Shown here piece by piece: positions 1-9,175 of a stretch of 64,000 bases of DNA. Source of the DNA: Sphaerisporangium sp040649355 (GTDB taxonomy: Bacteria; Actinomycetota; Actinomycetes; Streptosporangiales; Streptosporangiaceae); NCBI RefSeq assembly GCF_043197795.1, contig NZ_JBICTU010000022.1:1-64000 (forward strand). Direction: 5' to 3'. The notes under the pieces were generated by a model, which was given only the letters and a program-made list of their open reading frames with translations, ran no database searches and was not told where the DNA came from. Position numbers and translations under genes: made by a program. Every line of letters starts with the position of its first letter. Position 1 is the stretch's first letter.

Positions 1-1782
<1,782 letters not shown>

Positions 1783-1886
1783 CAGATGTCCTTCCGAGGG
1801 CTCGCGGACTGACTACACGCACGCCAGACGACCATGCATCAAAGTTACCTAGAGAAGCGGGTCGTCAAAGGGCAGCGCAAAGGGGC

Positions 1887-1915
1887 AGTGTAGCCGATGG
1901 GCATACACCTGTCCA
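1887..1915 (-). promoter_or_regulatory. Proximal rpoB promoter
   Basis: On the minus strand a -35 TGGACA (1915-1910) and a -10 TACACT (1892-1887) are separated by exactly 17 bases, about 105 bases before the rpoB start. The bases after the -10 are C-rich (GCCCC), as at stringently controlled promoters. Identified by eye from consensus. Confidence 0.65.
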
Positions 1916-1948
1916 CTTCAGTCTCGCTCTGCGCTCCACGTTGGACGC

Positions 1949-1977
1949 AGCATCGCCCGTCAGCGCCGAAACGTCAA
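1949..1977 (-). promoter_or_regulatory. Distal rpoB promoter
   Basis: A second sigma-70-like promoter on the minus strand: -35 TTGACG (1977-1972), 17-base spacer, -10 GATGCT (1954-1949). Two promoters in series fit independent expression of rpoBC from the rplJL unit, which is closed by a terminator at about 3.5 kb. Confidence 0.55.
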
Positions 1978-2244
1978 GCCCGTGAGACCGGATTCGAGCG
2001 AACCAATGGCCGTCACGCTGGGTTTTCTTCCCTACCTGAGACTGAGGGGCCGACCGGATCCAGACGATACCCGCGAGGCGGATCGGCTAACGCTCAGTCA
2101 CACGAAGGGTCGAAGGCTTGCCGCCTCACGACACTGTCGTGCCCGTTTACATCCCCCAAGATCGCGATACTCAAACCCAAGCTTTACTAACAATTTAATA
2201 ACGCGCCACGCCGGAGTGTGTCCAGGGCCCCGGAGGACGGGATC

Positions 2245-2814
2245 TCAGCTGGTCGGGGCATTGCCGATCAAGGTGGACAACTCTGACACCAGCCAGTGGT
2301 CCTCACCTCTGACCAGCACGAACCGGGCGCGGTTCTGGACGACCTGTTTCTGGGGTTGCTTCTCGCCCGGGAACACCTTGGTCGTTCCCATGTTCATGAA
2401 GAGCAACACCTGAACCCGGTCAGGCGTCGCGGATTCGACCGCGGCGGCGGCCACCACCGCCTGCTGCACGGTCTGCTGCCGCCTGACGGCCGGGGCCAGC
2501 ACCCGCGTCAACTCGCGGTAGTGCTCGGCGAGATCGCCCGTGGCGTACCCCCGCGCCCGCGCCAGGTCGGCGTCGATCGTGCGGTAGTCGTACGACAGCA
2601 TGTCGGGCGCGTACGTGCGGGCCGCGGCGAGCGCCTCCACGGACGCCGACTCGCCGGCGCGCAGATCGCGGAGGCGAATGAAGCCGACGGCCACCAGAAC
2701 GGCCAGAACGGCCGCCAGAAGCCCCAGGAGCGCGACGGCCACAACATATGGCCCCGAGCGCGAACGGGGCCGACGAGCGCCCTCCAGGGGCTCCAGGGCT
2801 CCCTCGGCGGTCAT
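2245..2814 (-). CDS. Mce-associated membrane protein (distal of two)
   Basis: 189-residue protein with a short cytoplasmic N-terminus rich in Pro and Arg, one membrane segment at about residues 21-45, and an exported domain. That domain has the motif SYDYRTIDADLARARGYATG and ends in a strand-rich NTF2-like part. This layout is that of actinobacterial Mce-associated (Mas) proteins, which accompany Mce lipid-import systems. The start ATG at 2814 overlaps the upstream stop as ATGA, so translation is coupled to the first gene. No mce or yrbE gene is in the window, so the partner system is elsewhere or the pair acts alone. Confidence 0.8.
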   Translation of the reverse strand: MTAEGALEPLEGARRPRSRSGPYVVAVALLGLLAAVLAVLVAVGFIRLRDLRAGESASVEALAAARTYAPDMLSYDYRTIDADLARARGYATGDLAEHYRELTRVLAPAVRRQQTVQQAVVAAAAVESATPDRVQVLLFMNMGTTKVFPGEKQPQKQVVQNRARFVLVRGEDHWLVSELSTLIGNAPTS

Positions 2815-3329
2815 GTGATCTGCTCCAGTCTCGACACCCACCACACTCCCCGGACCTTGGTGACCTCCACGCTCCAGCGATAGAAGCGATCTTGGGGGGC
2901 GGTCTTGGCGCCCTCCCACCGGATCACCGAGTCGGCGACCACCAGCACCCGCGCGGTGCTCTTGGGCACGTCCATCGAGGCCAGGCCGGCGGCGCGCACC
3001 ACACCGGTCTGGACGGCCTTGTTCAGGCGGGTCGCCGCCTTCAGCCGCTCGGCGTCCCTGGCGTACTGGTCCCTGGCCTGGCCCATGGAGGTGTCCAGGA
3101 CCCGCTGCACGTCACGGTCGACCGTGCGGTAGTTCACGGCCATCAGGGTCAGGGCGTAGCGCTCGGCGGCGTGGACGGCGGCGAGGCGGTCGCGTGCCGC
3201 CGACCGCGCCTGGTCGAGGCCGGCACCGACGCGCACCCAGGCGGTGCCGAGCAGGGCGACGAGCACGAGCAGCACGGAGATCACAAGGAGTCTCGGCCTG
3301 CGAGGGGACCGAGCCGCGTGGAGCGCCAC
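2811..3329 (-). CDS. Mce-associated membrane protein (proximal of two)
   Basis: 172-residue relative of the following gene. It has a membrane segment at about residues 13-31 and an outside domain with AVNYRTVDRDVQRVLDTSMG, the counterpart of the downstream protein's motif, and ends with WWVSRLEQIT. The GTG at 3329 is chosen because GGGAGG lies six bases before it; an in-frame GTG at 3365 has no ribosome site. It is first of a two-gene unit between rplL and rpoB. M. tuberculosis has the Mce ATPase gene mkl in the same interval, so an Mce link to this locus may be old. Function in detail is unknown. Confidence 0.78.
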   Translation of the reverse strand: MALHAARSPRRPRLLVISVLLVLVALLGTAWVRVGAGLDQARSAARDRLAAVHAAERYALTLMAVNYRTVDRDVQRVLDTSMGQARDQYARDAERLKAATRLNKAVQTGVVRAAGLASMDVPKSTARVLVVADSVIRWEGAKTAPQDRFYRWSVEVTKVRGVWWVSRLEQIT

Positions 3330-3504
3330 CTGTTCCCTCCCATCGCCCGGTCGCCGCGGCGTCACGACGACATGGACGCGCCGGAAGCGGAGGCCAACCA
3401 GTCAGCCGGTCCGCCGGATCATAACCCGGTATGGAGATCCACATCGGCGATCATCCGGTTTTCGGACCGGCCTGCTCTACCGAAAGCGCCCAAAACAGGC
3501 AAAA

Positions 3505-3549
3505 CAGAAGGGACGGATCACCCGGCACCAGGGTGAACCGCCCCTTCTG
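3505..3549 (-). terminator. Terminator after rplL
   Basis: Inverted repeat of CAGAAGGG with CCCTTCTG, extended inside by TCACCC/GGGTGA with small bulges. On the minus strand it is followed by two TTTT runs (3504-3495 region), so it is a Rho-independent terminator closing the rplJL unit. Confidence 0.85.
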
Positions 3550-3582
3550 CGTGGAGCTGTGTAAAGCGTCAGACGCGAGACG

Positions 3583-3972
3583 TCACTTGACGGTGACGGT
3601 GGCGCCGGCGCCCTCAAGGGCGGCCTTCGCCTTCTCGGCGGCCTCCTTGTTGACCTTCTCGAGCAGCGCCTTGGGGGCACCGTCGACGAGGTCCTTGGCC
3701 TCCTTCAGTCCGAGGCTGGTGAGCGCGCGGACCTCCTTGATGACCTGGATCTTCTTGTCGCCGGCGGCCTCGAGGATGACGTCGAACTCGTCCTGCTCCT
3801 CGACCTCTTCGGCGGCGGCGCCTCCACCGGCCGGACCGGCGGCGGCGACGGCGACCGGAGCGGCGGCCTTGACGTCGAAGGTGTCCTCGAAGAGCTTCAC
3901 GAAGTCGGAGAGCTCAAGAAGGGTCATCTCCTTGAACGCGTCGAGCAGCTCGTCGGTGCTGAGCTTCGCCAT
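3583..3972 (-). CDS. rplL: Ribosomal protein L7/L12
   Basis: Ribosomal stalk protein that recruits translation GTPases. The 129-residue product has the N-terminal dimerisation helices (MAKLSTDELLDAFKEMTLLELSDFV), an Ala/Gly-rich hinge at about residues 36-55, and the C-terminal factor-binding domain with KIQVIKEVRALTSLGLKEAKDLV. Length and order are normal for the family. AGGAGG-like sequence precedes the ATG at 3972. It lies 90 bases after rplJ and is co-transcribed with it. Confidence 0.98.
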   Translation of the reverse strand: MAKLSTDELLDAFKEMTLLELSDFVKLFEDTFDVKAAAPVAVAAAGPAGGGAAAEEVEEQDEFDVILEAAGDKKIQVIKEVRALTSLGLKEAKDLVDGAPKALLEKVNKEAAEKAKAALEGAGATVTVK

Positions 3973-4062
3973 GGTGGTGATTCCTCCGTATTAATTACAA
4001 AACTTGGAAACGGACCGCGGTATGCGCCTGAATCCCCTGCTGTGGTCGCTTTCGCGCCCGAC

Positions 4063-4629
4063 CTACTCGCCTGCGTCCTCGCTGGTCTCCGCCACGACGG
4101 CGTCCGCCCCGCCGGTCTCCTCGCGCTTGGCGCGGAGAGCCTCGACGAGCCGGGCCATGGTGGTGGGCAGCGCGTTGAACGTGGCGGCGGCCTGAGACTG
4201 CTTCGCCTTCATCGCGCCGGCCAGCTTCGCGAGGAGGACCTCGCGCGACTCCAGGTCGGCAAGTGTGGAGATCTCGGCCGGGGTCATCGACTTGCCGTCG
4301 ACGACACCGCCCTTGATGACCAGGAGGGGATTGGCCTTGGCGAAGTCACGCAGACCCTTGGCCGCCTCGACCACGTCGCCGCTGACGAACGCGATCGCCG
4401 TCGGACCCGTGAACAGGTCGTCCAGGACGGTGACCCCGGCCTCGTTGGCCGCGATCTTCGAAAGCGTGTTCTTCGCCACGGCGAACTTCGCATTCCCACC
4501 GAGTGTGGTGCGCAGCTGCTTCAGCTGAGCCACGGTGAGACCGCGGTACTCGGTCAGGACAGCGGCGTTCGAGCTCTCGAACCGATCCTTGAGCTCAGTG
4601 ACCGCGGTCGCCTTTTCCGCCCTCGCCAT
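4063..4629 (-). CDS. rplJ: Ribosomal protein L10
   Basis: L10 anchors the L7/L12 dimers to 23S rRNA. The 188-residue product starts MARAEKATAVTELKDRF, with the ATG at 4629 preceded by a strong GGAAGGAGG. It carries the L10 core (LTEYRGLTVAQLKQLRTTL, VAKNTLSKIAA, TGPTAIAF) and a C-terminal L7/L12-binding helix ending in an acidic tail. In-frame sequence further upstream belongs to the leader and is not coding. In many bacteria the L10-L7/L12 complex represses this operon through the leader annotated next to it. Confidence 0.98.
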   Translation of the reverse strand: MARAEKATAVTELKDRFESSNAAVLTEYRGLTVAQLKQLRTTLGGNAKFAVAKNTLSKIAANEAGVTVLDDLFTGPTAIAFVSGDVVEAAKGLRDFAKANPLLVIKGGVVDGKSMTPAEISTLADLESREVLLAKLAGAMKAKQSQAAATFNALPTTMARLVEALRAKREETGGADAVVAETSEDAGE

Positions 4630-4745
4630 GGGCCTCCTTCCAGATGTGCCACCGGCGAAGGGCCCAGGAGTCCAGGAAACGGAAAAGCCCCGGCGCAGGC
4701 GCACGGGGCTCACACACGGTTGTCACGCGGCTGGCGCCGCACGAG
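4630..4745 (-). promoter_or_regulatory. rplJ leader, candidate L10 leader
   Basis: Untranslated leader immediately before rplJ. It contains a strong hairpin (AGCCCCG with CGGGGCT, about 4682-4711) followed by TTTT on the minus strand, so it resembles an attenuator. Position and the known L10-leader autoregulation in bacteria suggest feedback control by L10; a covariance-model search was not possible here. Confidence 0.55.
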
Positions 4746-4874
4746 GGACCACATGGAACTCACATCACACCTACGCGGGCCGTCCACAGTCGTGAACCTT
4801 GGGCCACCGAGCCATTGACAGGCTCAGCGACGACCGGCGGTCTTCGGCATTGGACACTGTACGCGGTGTTCGCG

Positions 4875-4979
4875 CGTCATGCCAAATCAAGGCCACGACG
4901 CCTCACGCCATATCGAGGCCCGCGACGCCTCACACCGAATCGGGCCGCGACGCGTCACGCCGAATCGGGCCGCGATACG
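4875..4979. repeat. Four degenerate 25-27-bp direct repeats
   Basis: Four consecutive copies of a unit close to CACGCCGAATCGGGCCGCGA, the last two nearly identical and the first two diverged. The array lies in the 432-base gap between rplJ and the lipoprotein gene (4630-5061), which otherwise holds the rplJ leader, its promoter region and a terminator. No coding sequence is supported there. Confidence 0.75.
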
Positions 4980-4980
4980 G

Positions 4981-5014
4981 CGACGCACCCCTCGATCGAG
5001 ATCGGGGGGTGCGC
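4981..5014 (-). terminator. Hairpin terminator after lipoprotein gene
   Basis: GCGCACCCC and GGGGTGCG flank a GATC-containing loop, 50 bases past the stop of the lipoprotein gene. There is no T tract, as is common for actinobacterial hairpin terminators. Confidence 0.6.
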
Positions 5015-5061
5015 CTGTGAGTCGCGTGCGGACCGCCCAGACGGCGGTCACGCGTGCGGGG

Positions 5062-5952
5062 TCAGCCGCCCGTGCCGGCGGTGGCCCCGTCGGCGCCCTC
5101 AAGACCCTTCAGGCCGCCGAGGTCAGCCGGAAGCTCCCCGACCTGGTCGGCGGGCGGCGCGGTGACCTCCGCGGAGTCGTTGAACGAGGTGAACAGCGAC
5201 GTCAGCTTGAAGGCGCCCTCGCCGGCTCCGCCGTTCATCTCGACCTTGCGCGGGAGGCTCTGCCCGTCGATCCACGCGTCGAACTTCATGTCCTTGACGT
5301 TGGTGAGCCGGCCCTGCAGCTTCTGCTGCATCTCGGGAGTGAGCTGCTTGACGGCCTCAGCGACCGTGAACGTGCCCTTGTAGTGAGTGGTGTCGGTGCC
5401 GCCGACCGACTCGGTGCCGACCTTGGTGACGTCCTTGGAGGTCGTCAGCATCTTCACGCTGCTCTGCAGGTCCATCTGCTGGGCCTGGGAGAGGAACTGG
5501 CTGACGTCGACGCCCGCCGACTGGCCGGCCTTGGCGAGGTCGATCTTGATCCAGGGCTTGGTGCCGCCCACCAGCTTGCTGAGCAGGTCGACCTTCACGT
5601 ACGCGGTCTGCCCGATGAGGATCACTCGCGCTCCGCCGGGGACGTTCTGCCCGCTGACGTTGATCTGGTCGAGCGTGACGTCGGAGGCCACCTGCGGCTT
5701 CTGGTGGTAGACCATCGTGCCCTTCACCGACCCCGCGCCCTCCTTTGGAGCGCTGAAGTCCAGGGCGAGCTGCGCGGTGTAGGAGGTGACGGCCTCGGCG
5801 TTCTTGGCGCTCTGCTGCAGCGTCTCGGCAGCGGAGAGCCGCACGGCACCGAGCGACGCGGTGGAGTTCTGCGCGGCCTGGCCGCATGCTGATACCGCGA
5901 TGAGCATGGCCGAGCCCACGGCCGCGATCGCGGGTGTCATTCGACGCTTCAC
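5062..5952 (-). CDS. LppX/LprG-family lipoprotein
   Basis: Exported lipoprotein of 296 residues with a type II signal peptide and lipobox VSAC (Cys23). The mature part has the features of the actinobacterial LppX_LprAFG fold: a beta-rich sheet with repeated hydrophobic strands (YTAQLALDF, AYVKVDLLSKL, KPWIKIDL) that in mycobacterial relatives forms a lipid- or glycolipid-holding cavity. The GTG at 5952 is preceded by AAGGGA. The C-terminus is Gly/Ala-rich. The gene sits alone between rplA and rplJ with terminators on both sides, so it is probably transcribed separately from the ribosomal genes. The carried lipid cannot be predicted. Confidence 0.82.
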   Translation of the reverse strand: MKRRMTPAIAAVGSAMLIAVSACGQAAQNSTASLGAVRLSAAETLQQSAKNAEAVTSYTAQLALDFSAPKEGAGSVKGTMVYHQKPQVASDVTLDQINVSGQNVPGGARVILIGQTAYVKVDLLSKLVGGTKPWIKIDLAKAGQSAGVDVSQFLSQAQQMDLQSSVKMLTTSKDVTKVGTESVGGTDTTHYKGTFTVAEAVKQLTPEMQQKLQGRLTNVKDMKFDAWIDGQSLPRKVEMNGGAGEGAFKLTSLFTSFNDSAEVTAPPADQVGELPADLGGLKGLEGADGATAGTGG

Positions 5953-6107
5953 TTGGTATCCCTTCGTATCCCCCGGAAGTGCTTTCGACCCTACGCTCCG
6001 GCACTACCCCGTGCGGCGCCTTGTGCGCATCGATTGCTTGGCCACCGGTATGACCGCAATGGTGAAATAGGGTCTCACCTGCGAAGAAACAAGTATCGGA
6101 GAATACG

Positions 6108-6143
6108 AAAAAGGGCCCGCGCCCGAAGGCCGCGGACCCTTTC
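6108..6143 (-). terminator. Terminator after rplA
   Basis: Stem AAAGGGTCCGCG with CGCGGGCCCTTTTT on the minus strand, about 15 bases after the rplA stop and followed by a T run; a classical Rho-independent terminator for the rplKA unit. Confidence 0.88.
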
Positions 6144-6157
6144 GCGTGTATCGAACC

Positions 6158-6877
6158 TCAGGCGTCGAGCTCGGCGGTGATGGCCCGCGTCACGTTCGGG
6201 TCGACCGGGATGCCCGGGCCCATGGACGTGGAGAAGGTCACCTTCTTGAGGTAACGCCCCTTGGCCGCGGACGGCTTGAGACGGATGACCTCGTCGAGCG
6301 CGGCGGCGTAGTTCTCCAGGAGCTGGCGCTCCGGGAACGACACCTTGCCGATGATGAAGTGGAGGTTCGCGTGGCGGTCGACCCGGAACTCGATCTTTCC
6401 GCCCTTGATGTCGGTCACGGCCTTGGCCACGGCCGGCGTGACGGTGCCGGTCTTGGGGTTCGGCATGAGACCACGCGGGCCGAGGACGCGGCCGAGGCGG
6501 CCGACCTTGCCCATGAGGTCGGGCGTGGCCACGACGGCGTCGAACTCGTTGAGCCGGTTGCCCTTGGCGATCTCTTCGATCAGCTCGTCGGCGCCGACGA
6601 TGTCGGCGCCCGCGGCGCGGGCCTCCTCGGCACGGTCACCGGTCGCGAAGACCAGGACCCGGGCGGTCTTGCCGGTGCCGTGCGGGAGGTTGACGGTGCC
6701 GCGGACCATCTGGTCGGCCTTGCGGGGGTCGACGCCCAGCCGCAGTGCCACCTCGACGGTCGCGTCGAACTTGGTGACCGAGGTGCCCTTGGCCAGCTTG
6801 GCCGCGTCGACCGGGGAATACAGCTGCTCGCTGTCGACCGTGTCGGCGGCCTTGCGGTAGCTCTTGCTGCGCTTCAC
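6158..6877 (-). CDS. rplA: Ribosomal protein L1
   Basis: L1 stalk protein of the 50S subunit, 239 residues. The start is GTG at 6877, preceded by GAGGAGA, giving VKRSKSYRKAADTVD; longer in-frame sequence upstream has no ribosome site. Diagnostic blocks are TVEVALRLGVDPRKADQ, GTVNLPHGTGKTARVLVFA and GPRGLMPNPKTGTVT. It follows rplK by 177 bases. In other bacteria L1 also represses its own operon by binding mRNA. Confidence 0.98.
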   Translation of the reverse strand: MKRSKSYRKAADTVDSEQLYSPVDAAKLAKGTSVTKFDATVEVALRLGVDPRKADQMVRGTVNLPHGTGKTARVLVFATGDRAEEARAAGADIVGADELIEEIAKGNRLNEFDAVVATPDLMGKVGRLGRVLGPRGLMPNPKTGTVTPAVAKAVTDIKGGKIEFRVDRHANLHFIIGKVSFPERQLLENYAAALDEVIRLKPSAAKGRYLKKVTFSTSMGPGIPVDPNVTRAITAELDA

Positions 6878-7054
6878 TTGCTTCTCCTCGTGGAGTATGT
6901 GGTCACGGGCCGGCGCTGGCCCTCCCACGTGGTTCCGTGCTTGCTCCGCCTCGCTGCGCTCGGCGGCTGGGGCGCCCTTGAGGCGATGGTCGTCCTCCTC
7001 GCTCGGGCTCGTTCTCACCCTCGCTCGTCACACCACCGCCGCGCCCCTCGCGTG

Positions 7055-7486
7055 TCAGTCGGCGATCGTGATGCCCATCGACCGGGCGGTGCCGGCGATG
7101 ATCTTCTGGGCGGCCTCGATGTCGTTGGCGTTGAGGTCGGGCATCTTCGTCTCGGCGATCTGGCGCAGCTGCTCCTTGGTGAGCTTGCCCACCTTGTCGC
7201 GGAGCGGGTTGGCGCTGGCCTTGTCGAGCCCCGCGGCCTTCTTGATCAGCTCGGGCGCCGGCGGCGTCTTCGTGACGAAGGTGAAGCTGCGGTCTTCGAA
7301 GATGGTGATCTCGACGGGGATGATGTTGCCCCGCTGGGCCTCGGTCGCAGCGTTGTACTGCTTGACGAAGTCCATGATGTTGACACCGTGGGGACCGAGG
7401 GCGGTACCGACCGGCGGCGCGGGCGTGGCCTGACCAGCGGGAAGCTGGACCTTCACCAGGGCCGCGATCTTCTTCTTAGGAGGCAT
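7055..7486 (-). CDS. rplK: Ribosomal protein L11
   Basis: L11 sits at the GTPase-associated centre and is the target of thiostrepton-type antibiotics and of RelA sensing. The 143-residue product has the N-terminal PPKKKIAALVKVQLPAGQATPAPPVGTALG... proline-containing region (given in part) and the C-terminal rRNA-binding domain KMPDLNANDIEAAQKIIAGT. ATG at 7486 has AGTAGGACA before it. Length matches the family. Confidence 0.97.
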   Translation of the reverse strand: MPPKKKIAALVKVQLPAGQATPAPPVGTALGPHGVNIMDFVKQYNAATEAQRGNIIPVEITIFEDRSFTFVTKTPPAPELIKKAAGLDKASANPLRDKVGKLTKEQLRQIAETKMPDLNANDIEAAQKIIAGTARSMGITIAD

Positions 7487-7665
7487 TGTCCTACTCCGGG
7501 TCCTTAACTCCTGCGTAACTCCCACAGGGCGTGAGAGCCCCCGGGGGCGTGCGACGGCCAGGATTGGCCATGCTCCCCCGGGATTCACCCCACGAAGTCG
7601 CTCGATCCGTGGGGACGACTTATCAGTGTATGCGCGCCGTCAGATCGCCGAGACCGGGTTCGGCG
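7487..7665 (-). other. Structured nusG-rplK spacer
   Basis: Non-coding. It holds a hairpin CCCCACG/CGTGGGG (7589-7615) and a second nested one with GGCCA/TGGCC inside GGGGG/CCCCC (about 7540-7580). These may end nusG transcription partially or form the rplK leader; sequence alone does not decide. Confidence 0.45.
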
Positions 7666-8514
7666 TCAGATCTTGGAGACCTGGTTGAACGACAGCTCGA
7701 CCGGCGTCTCGCGACCGAAGATCGAGACGAGCACCTTGAGCTTCTGCGACTCGGCGCTGATCTCGCTCACCGTGGCGGGCAGGGTGGCGAACGGGCCGTC
7801 CATGACGGTGACGGACTCGCCGACCTCGAAGTCGACGGTCGCCGCGGCGGCCTTGGCGGCCGTCGTCTTGGTCTGCTCGGTCGGCTCGGGCGCGAGCAGC
7901 TTGGCGACCTCGTCGAGGCTCAGCGGGCTCGGCCGGTTGGAAAGACCCACGAAGCCGGTCACACCGGGCGTGTTGCGCACCGCGGACCAGGACTCGTCGG
8001 TCAGCTCCATGCGGACCAGCACGTAACCCGGAAGCACGCGCTCCTTGACCGGGGTGCGCTTGCCGCCCTTGAGCTCGGTGACCGTGTGGACCGGCACCTC
8101 GACCTGGAAGAGGTAGTCCTCCATGTTGAGGGACTGGGTGCGGGTCTCGATGTTGGACTTCACGCGGTTCTCGTAACCGGCGTAGGAGTGGATGACGTAC
8201 CACTCGCCGGGCATGCCGCGCATCGCGCTCTTGAACTCTTCGACGGGGTCGACGTCGGGGATGACATCGCCATCCTCGTCGACGGCGCCGACGGGGGCCT
8301 CCGCGGCCTCCGCCTCTTCATCGGCCGGAGTCTCGCTGTCTTCGCCGGCAGGAGCCTCGGCGTCGTCGACCGGAGCCTCGGCGGCTTCGCCGGGCTCTTC
8401 GGCATCACCGAAGGTGGCGTTCTCGCCGGACTCTTCGGTGATCTTGACCGCCTCTTCCGGCTCTCCCTCCCACTTCTCGTGGGATGCGCCAGCCGACAGT
8501 GGGGACTCGGACAC
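7666..8514 (-). CDS. nusG: Transcription termination/antitermination factor NusG
   Basis: 282-residue NusG that binds RNA polymerase and controls pausing and coupling to ribosomes or Rho. The NGN domain begins at GEWYVIHSYAGYENRVKSN and includes VLPGYVLVRMELTD; the KOW domain is at VGESVTVMDGPFATLPATV near the C-terminus. An acidic Glu/Ala-rich N-terminal extension of about 85 residues precedes the NGN domain, as in other actinomycetes. The start is taken as GTG at 8514; the site before it is a weak A/G-rich stretch, so a few residues of uncertainty remain. Confidence 0.96.
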   Translation of the reverse strand: MSESPLSAGASHEKWEGEPEEAVKITEESGENATFGDAEEPGEAAEAPVDDAEAPAGEDSETPADEEAEAAEAPVGAVDEDGDVIPDVDPVEEFKSAMRGMPGEWYVIHSYAGYENRVKSNIETRTQSLNMEDYLFQVEVPVHTVTELKGGKRTPVKERVLPGYVLVRMELTDESWSAVRNTPGVTGFVGLSNRPSPLSLDEVAKLLAPEPTEQTKTTAAKAAAATVDFEVGESVTVMDGPFATLPATVSEISAESQKLKVLVSIFGRETPVELSFNQVSKI

Positions 8515-8590
8515 GGTGACTCTTTCTTCTCTCGTCGATGTTGCGATCTTCGACCGTCCGGTCGGGGACGGTTGTCGCGTGGCGGCCGGC

Positions 8591-8848
8591 TCAGGCTCCG
8601 CCGAAGACCGCCAGCACACCCTTCGTGAGCAAGAAGTCGATCCCGGCAACGAGGCCAACCATGATCAGAACGAATACCAGGACCACGGTGGTGTAGGAGA
8701 TCAGATCCTTGCGCGTCGGCCAGATCACCTTGCGAAGCTCGGCGACCACCTGCCGGTAGAACAGTGCGGGAGAGGTGCGCTTCTTAGCGGTCGGGCCAGA
8801 CGACTTACTCGGCCCCTCAGCGGCCTCGCCGCGTGTGTCGATCGCCAC
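8591..8848 (-). CDS. secE: Preprotein translocase subunit SecE
   Basis: Small essential subunit of the SecYEG channel. The 85-residue product has the cytoplasmic amphipathic part FYRQVVAELRKVIWPTRKDL followed by a single membrane segment (TTVVLVFVLIMVGLVAGIDFL). The GTG at 8848 is preferred because AGGTGA lies five bases before it; a GTG three codons upstream (8857) is the alternative. It is directly upstream of nusG, the usual bacterial order. Confidence 0.95.
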   Translation of the reverse strand: MAIDTRGEAAEGPSKSSGPTAKKRTSPALFYRQVVAELRKVIWPTRKDLISYTTVVLVFVLIMVGLVAGIDFLLTKGVLAVFGGA

Positions 8849-8922
8849 AGTCCTCACCTGATCCGTCGTTCCTACGCAACTTTCGGCGGCTTACACGCCA
8901 TCGGTGCGCGGACCGCACGCCG

Positions 8923-8995
8923 CAGGGCACGAGGGACTCGAACCCCCAACCGCCGGTTTTGGAGACCGGTGCGCTACCAATTGCGCTAGTGCCCT
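8923..8995 (-). tRNA. tRNA-Trp (CCA)
   Basis: Minus-strand cloverleaf: acceptor AGGGCAC/GTGCCCT, D stem GCGC/GCGC, anticodon arm CCGGT-CTCCAAA-ACCGG with anticodon CCA, T arm with TTCGAGT, discriminator G. The 3' CCA is not encoded. tRNA-Trp next to secE is the typical actinobacterial arrangement. Confidence 0.96.
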
Positions 8996-9175
8996 CTGCC
9001 GTGAACCACCTTACCCCGAGCAGCCGGGGGCGCGTCGCTCACTAGTTGCAGAAGTGTACGGGTGAATGCGCCTCACGTCGAACCAACTCGTCCGGCACGT
9101 CACGGTGATTTGCCGCGTGTCCACATCATGGATATGCGGCGGCAGCGGTGCGAGACGTCTGGAAACATGGAAGGC

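Larger units (their letters stand above)
1783..2244. other. 462-base rpoB upstream region, no gene
   Basis: No credible coding sequence. It contains the two rpoB promoters, a long untranslated leader, and a 15-base palindrome CACGACACTGTCGTG at 2127-2141 that could be an operator. An AT-rich patch lies near 2170-2205 just after the stop of the Mce-associated gene pair. Confidence 0.6.

Noticed and set aside
2127..2141. Hairpin terminator of the Mce-associated pair
   Set aside because: CACGACACTGTCGTG has a one-base centre, so it cannot form a normal RNA loop with the full stem; kept only as a possible operator.
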